64,000 bases of DNA, from contig JBJOIT010000009.1 in NCBI GenBank assembly GCA_046046915.1, positions 1 to 64,000 of the forward strand, given 5' to 3'. The notes under the pieces are model-generated. The model searched no databases, was not told the DNA's origin, and saw nothing but the letters and a program-made list of their open reading frames with translations. Below, in pieces: positions 1 to 6,759 of the stretch. This stretch comes from JBEEJZ01 sp046046915. GTDB lineage: Bacteria; Pseudomonadota; Gammaproteobacteria; Burkholderiales; Burkholderiaceae_C. Both the position numbers and the translations under genes were made by a program. The first letter of the stretch is position 1; the number at the start of each line of letters is the position of its first letter.

Positions 1-66
1 CTTGCAGACTCGGCCACCATCAAAAATGTGACCATGTCGGGTTGCGGCAGCGTCAGCTGCTCATAA
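1..66 (+). CDS. Possible C-terminal tail of a gene entering from the left
   Basis: Frame 1 is open from the window edge to a TAA stop at 64-66, giving about 21 residues ending in a Ser/Cys/Gly-rich tail. Third positions are mostly G or C, as in neighbouring genes, and the stop falls 32 bp before the next start codon. No family can be recognised from so short a piece, and an open frame of this length can arise by chance. Treat it as a tentative partial gene. Confidence 0.3.
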   Translation, partial: LADSATIKNVTMSGCGSVSCS

Positions 67-98
67 TCAGGTCCGCACCCATTTTCAGGAGCCGCTCC

Positions 99-1250
99 AT
101 GCCCGTCATCACCCACATCGAAGACCTCCGCGTGCTGGCTCAAAAGCGGGTGCCGCGCATGTTTTACGACTACGCGGACTCGGGCTCCTGGACCGAGAGC
201 ACCTACCGCGCCAACGAAGCTGACTTCCAGCGCATCAAGCTGCGCCAGCGTGTGGCCGTGAACATGGAAAACCGCAGCACGGCCACCCACATGGTCGGGC
301 AGGCCGTCAAGATGCCCGTGGCCATTGCGCCCGTAGGCCTCACCGGCATGCAGCACGCCGACGGCGAAATCAAGGCTGCGCTCGCTGCCGAAAAATTTGG
401 CATCCCCTTCACCCTGTCGACGATGAGCATCTGCTCCATCGAAGACATCGCAGCCAACACCCAGGCGCCGTTTTGGTTTCAGCTTTACATGATGCGTGAC
501 CGCGATGCGATGGCCGCCATGATTGAGCGTGCCCGCAAAGCTCGCTGCAGCGCTCTGGTGCTCACGCTGGACCTGCAGGTCATCGGGCAGCGCCACAAGG
601 ATCTGAAGAACGGTCTGACGGCGCCACCCAAGCCCACGCTAGCCAATATCGTCAACCTGGCCACCAAGCCACGCTGGTGCCTGGGCATGCTAGGCACCCG
701 GCGCCACAGCTTTGGCAACTTGGTGGGACACGTCAAGGGCGTGAGCGATATGCGCTCGCTGTCGGCCTGGACCAATGAACAGTTCGACCCCCGCTTGTCA
801 TGGACAGATGTGGCCTGGGTCAAAGAGCGTTGGGGTGGCAAGCTCATTCTCAAGGGCATACAGGACGTTGAAGATGCGCAACTGGCCGTTCAGAGCGGGG
901 CTGATGCCATCGTGGTGAGCAATCATGGTGGCCGTCAGCTCGACGGTGCCCAAAGCAGCATTGAGGCCCTGCCCGCTATTGTGGCGGCAGTGGGTTCGCA
1001 GATCGAGGTGTGGATGGACGGAGGCATACGCTCCGGCCAAGACGTGCTCAAGGCTTGGGCTTTGGGCGCCCGCGGCACGATGATCGGAAGGGCCATGGTC
1101 TACGGACTGGGGGCCATGGGCGAGGCCGGGGTAACCAAAGCCCTGCAAATCATCCACAAGGAACTGGATGTAACCATGGCGTTTTGCGGTCACACGGAGC
1201 TTGAAAAGGTGGATCGCTCTATCTTGCTGCCGGGTACCTACCCCATTTGA
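99..1250 (+). CDS. FMN-dependent alpha-hydroxy-acid oxidase/dehydrogenase (LldD-like)
   Basis: This 383-residue protein belongs to the FMN-dependent alpha-hydroxy-acid dehydrogenase family (L-lactate, glycolate, mandelate oxidisers). These TIM-barrel enzymes oxidise an L-2-hydroxy acid to the 2-keto acid, usually at the inner membrane face. The catalytic base is the His at about residue 276 in the NHGGRQLDG motif. It is followed by the FMN-phosphate-binding DGGIRSG and GARGTMIGR segments. An in-frame upstream extension exists, but the ATG at 99 has an AGGAG at 87-91 and starts the conserved domain directly, so it is chosen. The substrate cannot be fixed from sequence. L-lactate is most likely, because similarity runs along the whole LldD fold. 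It lies 40 bp upstream of dinB with no terminator visible between them. Confidence 0.9.
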   Translation: MPVITHIEDLRVLAQKRVPRMFYDYADSGSWTESTYRANEADFQRIKLRQRVAVNMENRSTATHMVGQAVKMPVAIAPVGLTGMQHADGEIKAALAAEKFGIPFTLSTMSICSIEDIAANTQAPFWFQLYMMRDRDAMAAMIERARKARCSALVLTLDLQVIGQRHKDLKNGLTAPPKPTLANIVNLATKPRWCLGMLGTRRHSFGNLVGHVKGVSDMRSLSAWTNEQFDPRLSWTDVAWVKERWGGKLILKGIQDVEDAQLAVQSGADAIVVSNHGGRQLDGAQSSIEALPAIVAAVGSQIEVWMDGGIRSGQDVLKAWALGARGTMIGRAMVYGLGAMGEAGVTKALQIIHKELDVTMAFCGHTELEKVDRSILLPGTYPI

Positions 1251-1290
1251 CCCTTCTGCTGCTGCCAGTCGCTCGCATCAATGTGTATTG

Positions 1291-2562
1291 ATGGCATCTG
1301 AATCGACCGCAAGAGACGAAGCGCCCGAGCGACGCATCGCTCATCTCGACATGGACGCGTTCTACGCCAGTGTCGAGCTGTTGCGCTACCCCCAGCTCAC
1401 GGGTCTGCCGGTGGTCATAGGCGGTGGACGCCAACAAATCCACGCCGCGCTGCAAATTCTGAAAGCAGCCGAACCAGATCGCTTGTGGGACGCCGAAGCC
1501 GAGCGTGCGGCTCTTCGCCGCATACCGGTGGAGGCCTTCGCTCGTCTGGCGGACTACACGGGTCGGGGCGTCATCACCACCGCAACTTATGCGGCCCGGC
1601 AGTTTGGCGTGGGATCAGCCATGGGGCTGATGAAGGCAGCCAAATTGTGTCCGCAGGCCATTTTGCTTCCAGTGGATTTTGAGGAATATCGACGTTACTC
1701 GCGCCAATTCAAGGCCATCATCACGGACATTGCTCCTGACATGGAGGACCGCGGTGTCGACGAGGTGTACATCGATTTCACCGATGTTCCCGGTGGCCAA
1801 CGCGAGGGGGGCCGGGTGCTGGCGCGCCTGATCCAGAAGAGCATTTTTCAGGCGACGGGCTTGACCTGCTCTGTCGGCGTAGCACCCAATAAATTGCTTG
1901 CCAAGATGGCGAGTGAGTTCAACAAGCCCAACGGCATTTCCATTGTTCAAGTGCAAGACCTGCAGACCAGCATTTGGCCCCTGAACTGTCGCAAGGTCAA
2001 CGGTATAGGTCCCAAGGCGGAAGCGAGGCTCTCGGCCCTGGGCATCCACACCATCGGCGACTTGGCAGCCCGAACCTTACCCTGGCTGATTGGCCACTTT
2101 GGCGTCTCTTTTGGCGCCTGGCTTCATGATGCGGCCTGGGGCAGAGACAGCCGCCCGGTGGTCTTGCACAGTGACCCCGTCTCCATGAGCCGAGAGACCA
2201 CCTTTGAGCGCAACCTGCATGCCGTTCAAGACAAAACTGAACTTGGCAGTGTCCTCACCCGCTTGTGCGAGCAGCTTGCCACCGATCTGAAGCGCAAGGG
2301 CTTCGTAGGCCGCACGATAGGCATCAAGTTACGTTTCGACGATTTCAAAAGCGTCACGCGCGACCAGACAGTGGAGGCCCCCACTGCCGATGCAACTGCC
2401 ATCCGACACGCTGCCGGGCTTTGCCTCAAGCGGGTGGCACTCCACCGACGCATCCGCTTGCTCGGCGTTCGGGTCGGCAGCTTGAGCAAAACAGGCACAC
2501 CCATGCAGCCGATAAGCCAAAAAACACAGATCAGTGACCCCTACTCAGGCCAGCTTTTTTAA
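1291..2562 (+). CDS. dinB: DNA polymerase IV (Y-family translesion polymerase)
   Basis: The product is a low-fidelity Y-family DNA polymerase that bypasses template lesions. At 423 residues it is longer than the usual 350. The palm metal ligands are visible: Asp20 in HLDMDAFYASVE and Asp157-Glu158 in RGVDEVYID. The helix-hairpin-helix region (VNGIGPKAEARL) and the C-terminal little-finger domain follow. An insertion of roughly 45 residues separates PVVIGGGR from RGVITTATYAARQFGV, which are nearly adjacent in E. coli DinB. As I recall, Burkholderiales homologues share this insertion. The ATG at 1291 is chosen because it begins just before the catalytic core, although the frame is open further upstream. 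The C-terminus ends in QLF, resembling a beta-clamp-binding tail. No LexA box was recognised upstream. Confidence 0.93.
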   Translation: MASESTARDEAPERRIAHLDMDAFYASVELLRYPQLTGLPVVIGGGRQQIHAALQILKAAEPDRLWDAEAERAALRRIPVEAFARLADYTGRGVITTATYAARQFGVGSAMGLMKAAKLCPQAILLPVDFEEYRRYSRQFKAIITDIAPDMEDRGVDEVYIDFTDVPGGQREGGRVLARLIQKSIFQATGLTCSVGVAPNKLLAKMASEFNKPNGISIVQVQDLQTSIWPLNCRKVNGIGPKAEARLSALGIHTIGDLAARTLPWLIGHFGVSFGAWLHDAAWGRDSRPVVLHSDPVSMSRETTFERNLHAVQDKTELGSVLTRLCEQLATDLKRKGFVGRTIGIKLRFDDFKSVTRDQTVEAPTADATAIRHAAGLCLKRVALHRRIRLLGVRVGSLSKTGTPMQPISQKTQISDPYSGQLF

Positions 2563-2649
2563 CCTGGTGGTCAGAGTTGTTACGCCTTCAAGGGGTAGTT
2601 ACAGCGCTCAAGCTCACGTTTATCGCTTACGCTATGTGAGGTGACCTGT

Positions 2650-2663
2650 TTGATTTATATCAA
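2650..2663. promoter_or_regulatory. FNR/CRP-family binding site (perfect FNR consensus)
   Basis: The bases read TTGAT-TTAT-ATCAA, an exact match to the FNR half-site consensus TTGATNNNNATCAA. It lies in the 154-bp gap between dinB and the chemoreceptor gene, centred about 60 bp before the ATG at 2717. This suggests oxygen-responsive transcription of the receptor. A -10 hexamer at the ideal spacing is not obvious (TAAGAC at 2691-2696 is the closest). Confidence 0.6.
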
Positions 2664-2716
2664 GTCGCGCTAACATCCAGCGCAACCGCATAAGACATTG
2701 CTCTAGGAGTCGTTTG

Positions 2717-4276
2717 ATGAGAACAAATTTGCCTGTAACCAACCAGGAGTACGACTACCCCGCCGGTGAAATGTTGGTCTCCACGACCGATACCAAGGGC
2801 GTCATCACACACTGCAACCATGCGTTTGTGAAGGTCAGCGGCTTTGAGTACGACGAGCTGATTGGCCAACCTCACAACATGATCCGGCACCCTGACATGC
2901 CGCCAGAGGCCTACAAGGACATGTGGAGCACCATAGGCCGTGGTCTGCCCTGGACCGGCATGGTGAAAAACCGCCGCAAGGATGGAGGCTTTTACTGGGT
3001 GCAGGCCAATGTCACCCCCATCATGGAAGGCGGCAAGCCACGCGGCTACATGTCGGTGCGCATCAAGCCTTCGCGCCAGGAAATTGAAAGCGCCGAACAA
3101 CTTTACGCAAAGATTCGTTCCGAGCGCGAATCCAACCGCCACAGTTTCAAACTGCACGCAGGCCAGGTTCATAAACTCGGCTTGGGCGGGTGGATTCAAA
3201 GTCTGGGCCGCATGAGCATGACACAGCGGATGTCGGTTGCCATGGTGGCCATGATCGGCTTTGGCATGGCGCCACAGTTCATGGGCGTCCAGGGCATGAC
3301 CGGCTTGCTCTTGCAATTGGCTGTGCTTGCCATCGGCGGCATCGCCATGCTGGTGTGGTTCCACTCCCGCATTGTCAGCGTCATAGGCGAGGCCGAGCGT
3401 TTTGCCGGCGACCTGTCGGCATGTAACCTCACCACGTCTATCTCGTTGCAGCATGCGCCGCCTATGGGCTCGCTGATACGCAGCCTGTGGCAAATCCAGA
3501 TCAATTTGCGTGCCGTCATTGGTGATGTGAAATCTGAAATCACCGCCTTTACACAAACCGCTCAAGAGATTTCGAGTGGGAGTCTGGATCTTTCCGCACG
3601 CACCGAGGCGCAAGCCAGTAGCCTTGAAGAAACTGCCGCCAGCATGGAAGAACTGTCCAGTACGGTCAGGCAAACCGCTGACACCGCCGCGCTCGTCTCC
3701 CAAGAAAGCGAACGCAGCACGCAGGTCGCAACCTTGGGTGGCGAGGCCGTACACAAGGTCGGCGAGTCCATGCAAAGCATCAGCACCTCCTCCAAAAAGG
3801 TTCAAGACATCATTGGCGTGATTGAAGGCATCGCCTTCCAGACCAATATCCTGGCCCTGAATGCCGCCGTAGAAGCTGCCCGCGCAGGCGAACAAGGCCG
3901 CGGTTTTGCTGTGGTGGCGTCCGAGGTGAGGGCTCTGGCCCAGCGCAGCGCTGTGGCGGCCAAGGAAATCCGCGAGCTGATTGCCCAATCTGTGGGCCAG
4001 ATCACCGAGGGTAGCCAGCAAATGGCCCACGCCGGCAACACCATTGACCAGGTTGTGAGCTCCGTTCGCCAGGTGAGCGAGCTCATCCGCCAAATCAGCA
4101 GCGCCACCAAAGAGCAATCCATCGGCATTTCCCAGGTCAACGAGGCGGTAACCCAGCTCGACACCGTGACCCAGCAAAACGCGGCACTCGTTGAAGAGTC
4201 AGCAGCATCTGCCGAAGGTCTGAGCAGTGGCAGCGTTTCGCTGGCGCGGTCCGTACAGGTTTTCCACCTGCCCTGA
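2717..4276 (+). CDS. Aer-like methyl-accepting chemotaxis protein with PAS sensor
   Basis: A 519-residue chemoreceptor. Residues about 10-125 form a PAS domain resembling that of the aerotaxis receptor Aer (NMIRHPDMPPEAYKDMW). Two hydrophobic segments lie near residues 175-220 with almost no periplasmic loop. A HAMP-like stretch and a signalling domain follow, with the highly conserved hairpin tip FQTNILALNAAVEAARAGEQ. The signal is therefore probably sensed in the cytoplasm, such as oxygen or redox through FAD or haem, and passed to CheA/CheW. There is no C-terminal NWETF-type pentapeptide for CheR docking. Start: ATG at 2717 with AGGAG at 2705-2709; the TTG directly before it is not needed. 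The FNR-like box upstream fits an energy-taxis role. It converges on queF with 6 bp between stops. Confidence 0.92.
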   Translation: MRTNLPVTNQEYDYPAGEMLVSTTDTKGVITHCNHAFVKVSGFEYDELIGQPHNMIRHPDMPPEAYKDMWSTIGRGLPWTGMVKNRRKDGGFYWVQANVTPIMEGGKPRGYMSVRIKPSRQEIESAEQLYAKIRSERESNRHSFKLHAGQVHKLGLGGWIQSLGRMSMTQRMSVAMVAMIGFGMAPQFMGVQGMTGLLLQLAVLAIGGIAMLVWFHSRIVSVIGEAERFAGDLSACNLTTSISLQHAPPMGSLIRSLWQIQINLRAVIGDVKSEITAFTQTAQEISSGSLDLSARTEAQASSLEETAASMEELSSTVRQTADTAALVSQESERSTQVATLGGEAVHKVGESMQSISTSSKKVQDIIGVIEGIAFQTNILALNAAVEAARAGEQGRGFAVVASEVRALAQRSAVAAKEIRELIAQSVGQITEGSQQMAHAGNTIDQVVSSVRQVSELIRQISSATKEQSIGISQVNEAVTQLDTVTQQNAALVEESAASAEGLSSGSVSLARSVQVFHLP

Positions 4277-4282
4277 CGGGCC

Positions 4283-5140
4283 TTACTGCCTTGCGTGCCG
4301 GACGTTGTGCGGCAGCGCCTGGGGGTAGCTGGTGCGAAACGGATTGATGTCCAGGCCACCCCGGCGTGTGTAACGGGCATACACCGCCAGCTTCACGGGT
4401 TTGCAACGGGTCCAGATGTCCATGAAGATGCGTTCCACGCATTGCTCATGGAACTCGTTGTGATTGCGAAAGCTCACCAGGTACTGCAACAAGCCGCCCT
4501 GCTCGATCTGGTCGCCGGTGTAGCTGATCTGCACGCTGCCCCAGTCGGGCTGCCCCGTCACCAAACAGTTGCTCTTGAGTAAATTGCTGGTCAGCACTTC
4601 GCTGACCGGTGCCTCGTTGGGCGTGGCCGTCAACAAATCCGGTGCGGGCGTGTAACGAGTGCAATCAATATCCAGCCGATCCAGGCTGAGGCCATCCATT
4701 TCGTGAACCGGCTCACGGTCAAACAAGCTCGCATCGACCAGACTCAAGCCCACCGACGGTGGCGTTGCGCCAGGAGCGAAGGCCCCTCGCCAAACCGCCT
4801 CGGACAGGTCGGCCCGCAGGCGCGCCTTGACCTCCTCAGCACTGGCAATCCGAGAGTTGTTAAAGCTGTTGAGGTACAGCTTGAAAGACTTACTCTCGAT
4901 GATGTTAGGCGACTCACAAGGAATGGTGATGTGAGCGAGCGCCACTTGCGGTTTGCCGCGCAGGTTCAGCCAGCTCAGCTCAAACGCTGTCCAGAGGTCT
5001 GCCCCAAAAAAAGGCGCTACGCCCTGAATGCCGATTTCGGCACGCTTTTGCGCCCGCCCAATCGGAAACAACAAAGAGGCATCGTATTGATCGACGTAGC
5101 TCGACGACTTACCGAGTTGGGATTGTTCAGGTGTGTTCAT
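4283..5140 (-). CDS. queF: NADPH-dependent 7-cyano-7-deazaguanine reductase
   Basis: QueF reduces preQ0 (7-cyano-7-deazaguanine) to preQ1 with two NADPH, a step of queuosine tRNA-modification synthesis. The 285 residues match the long, two-module type of E. coli (282 residues). The catalytic Cys192 lies in SNCLVTGQPDWGS, with the proton-donor Asp199. The N-terminal module carries the family motif ESKSFKLYLNSF at about residue 82. A Glu in FRNHNEFHEQC completes the substrate pocket. The gene starts 3 bp after the yaaA stop, so the two are almost certainly one transcript. No preQ1 riboswitch was recognised upstream of the pair. Confidence 0.96.
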   Translation of the reverse strand: MNTPEQSQLGKSSSYVDQYDASLLFPIGRAQKRAEIGIQGVAPFFGADLWTAFELSWLNLRGKPQVALAHITIPCESPNIIESKSFKLYLNSFNNSRIASAEEVKARLRADLSEAVWRGAFAPGATPPSVGLSLVDASLFDREPVHEMDGLSLDRLDIDCTRYTPAPDLLTATPNEAPVSEVLTSNLLKSNCLVTGQPDWGSVQISYTGDQIEQGGLLQYLVSFRNHNEFHEQCVERIFMDIWTRCKPVKLAVYARYTRRGGLDINPFRTSYPQALPHNVRHARQ

Positions 5141-5143
5141 GAT

Positions 5144-5923
5144 TTAAAGGACAGGCTGCTTGCGTCGAAAAACCAGGCGATCAGGCGCTGAGGCCGCTGC
5201 CGAGTAAGCATAGCCATCCATGTCGAAAGCAATCAAGTCCTCGGGCTTCTCGATACGGTTCTGCACAGCGTAGCGGGCCATCAGCCCGCGCGCGCGCTTG
5301 GCAGAAAAACTGATGATCTTGTAATGTTGGCCGCGCAGTTCCTCAAACACGCATTCGACCACCCGCGCCTTTAGCGCTTTTAGATCGACCGCCTTGAAAT
5401 ACTCCTGAGAGGCCAGGTTAACGATCACCTTCGCTGGCGCCTTTGTCAGCCGCTTGTTCAGGTACTGGGCAATGAGGTCGCCCCAATAGTGGTAGAGATT
5501 GCTGCCTCGCGGATTGGCCAGGCGCGTTCCCATCTCCAAGCGATAGGGCTGCATACGGTCCAAGGGGCGCAGCACGCCGTAAAGCCCGCTCAAAACACAA
5601 ATATGCTCTTGGGCCCAGTCAAGATCCTCAGGCGCCAATGTCCTGGCATTCAAGCCATCGTAAACATCGCCATTGAAGGCCAAGATTGCCTGCTTTGAAT
5701 TTTTGGCGGTAAATCGGGGGCTCCAGGCCTGATAGCGGGCCACGTTCAACGCGGACAAGGCATCCGACAGATCCATGAGTTCGGCAATTTGCTGGGGCGA
5801 CTTCTGGCGCAACACCTCGATAAGGGCCTGAGTTTGCGGCACAAACAGAGGTGAGGTATGCGGCACCTCGCCCACAGGGGTTTCATAGTCCAGCGATTTG
5901 GCCGGTGACAATAAGAACAGCAT
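5144..5923 (-). CDS. yaaA: Peroxide stress protein YaaA (DUF328/UPF0246)
   Basis: YaaA family protein of 259 residues. E. coli YaaA lowers intracellular free iron during hydrogen peroxide stress and binds DNA. The N-terminus MLFLLSPAKSLDYE matches the family signature, and conserved blocks FNGDVYDGL, LSGLYGVLRPLD and NLASQEY follow. An upstream ATG at 5932 exists, but the AAAGG motif abuts it. The same motif stands 9 bp from the ATG at 5923, so the latter is chosen. That start codon shares two bases with the divergent truC start. queF follows 3 bp downstream, making a yaaA-queF operon. Confidence 0.93.
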   Translation of the reverse strand: MLFLLSPAKSLDYETPVGEVPHTSPLFVPQTQALIEVLRQKSPQQIAELMDLSDALSALNVARYQAWSPRFTAKNSKQAILAFNGDVYDGLNARTLAPEDLDWAQEHICVLSGLYGVLRPLDRMQPYRLEMGTRLANPRGSNLYHYWGDLIAQYLNKRLTKAPAKVIVNLASQEYFKAVDLKALKARVVECVFEELRGQHYKIISFSAKRARGLMARYAVQNRIEKPEDLIAFDMDGYAYSAAASAPDRLVFRRKQPVL

Positions 5924-6623
5924 GCTCGACATCCTTTACCTGGACGATTATCTTGTAGCTGTGGCCAAACCACCCGGGCTGCTGGTTCACCGCACCGGGC
6001 TGGATGCAGGCGAAACCCGGTTTGCCCTGCAACTGCTGCGCGACCAGCTCGGGCGCCCGGTGTGGCCGGCGCACCGGCTCGACAAAGGCACCAGCGGCGT
6101 ACTGCTGTTTGCTCTGGACGCGGGTACCGCCCGGGCGCTGGGCCTGGCCTTTGAGAGTGGCGAAAACCTGCGCAAGACCTACCGCGCTGTGGTGCGCGGC
6201 TGGCCCGCGCAGGCGGGCGTGATCGAGCACCCCCTGAAACGCATGCCCGACGACATGCGGCACCAGCGCGAGGAGGTGCAAGATGCGATGACCCACTACC
6301 GCACGCTGCAACACTTTGAGCTGCCCTTGCCACAGGGCGCTTTTGTCACCACCCGCTGCGCATTGCTTGAACTGCAGCCCCAAACTGGCCGGCGCCACCA
6401 GTTGCGCCGCCATCTCAAACACATCGCCCACCCCATCATTGGCGATGCCACCCATGGCAAAGGCCCCCTGAACCGGGATATTGCATCGCTGTTGGGTGTA
6501 CAGCGCTTGTGGCTGCACGCCACACAACTGTGCCTCAAGCACCCCGTCACCGGATCAGCCTTGCAAATCGACTCTGCGGTCGGGCCCGACTGGAACCTCT
6601 GGCCGGGCGGGCGCCCTGCCTGA
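5922..6623 (+). CDS. truC: tRNA pseudouridine(65) synthase TruC
   Basis: This is an RluA-family pseudouridine synthase of 233 residues, best matched to TruC, which isomerises U65 in tRNA-Ile and tRNA-Asp. The catalytic Asp lies in the motif HRLDKGTSGVLLFAL at about residue 54. The family blocks YLDDYLVAVAKPPGLLVH at the start and QTGRRHQLRRHLKHIAHPI near the C-terminus support the assignment. There is no S4 domain, as expected for TruC. The ATG at 5922 is chosen because an upstream TTG in the same frame would only add a non-conserved leader. Its start overlaps that of yaaA on the other strand within a CATG palindrome. No clear Shine-Dalgarno sequence was seen. Confidence 0.92.
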   Translation: MLDILYLDDYLVAVAKPPGLLVHRTGLDAGETRFALQLLRDQLGRPVWPAHRLDKGTSGVLLFALDAGTARALGLAFESGENLRKTYRAVVRGWPAQAGVIEHPLKRMPDDMRHQREEVQDAMTHYRTLQHFELPLPQGAFVTTRCALLELQPQTGRRHQLRRHLKHIAHPIIGDATHGKGPLNRDIASLLGVQRLWLHATQLCLKHPVTGSALQIDSAVGPDWNLWPGGRPA

Positions 6624-6759
6624 CCGGCAAAGTCCGACAGGGGCCTTTGCCTCTGTAAAACGGTCAACCCGTAAAATCATGGGTCCCTTCGGCGTCCGTT
6701 TGCTCATCGAGCACAGCGCCAAGCCAGCCCCGCCCAGATTACCCCCAAGCCCAAGCACT

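Noticed and set aside
2660..4177. A 505-residue minus-strand open frame opposite the chemoreceptor gene
   Set aside because: Shadow of the MCP coding strand; composition and lack of motifs show it is not a gene.
6481..6759. A 93-codon N-terminal extension of valS overlapping truC
   Set aside because: It is translated only in the truC overlap frame, is not conserved in valyl-tRNA synthetases, and a proper ATG follows at 6760.
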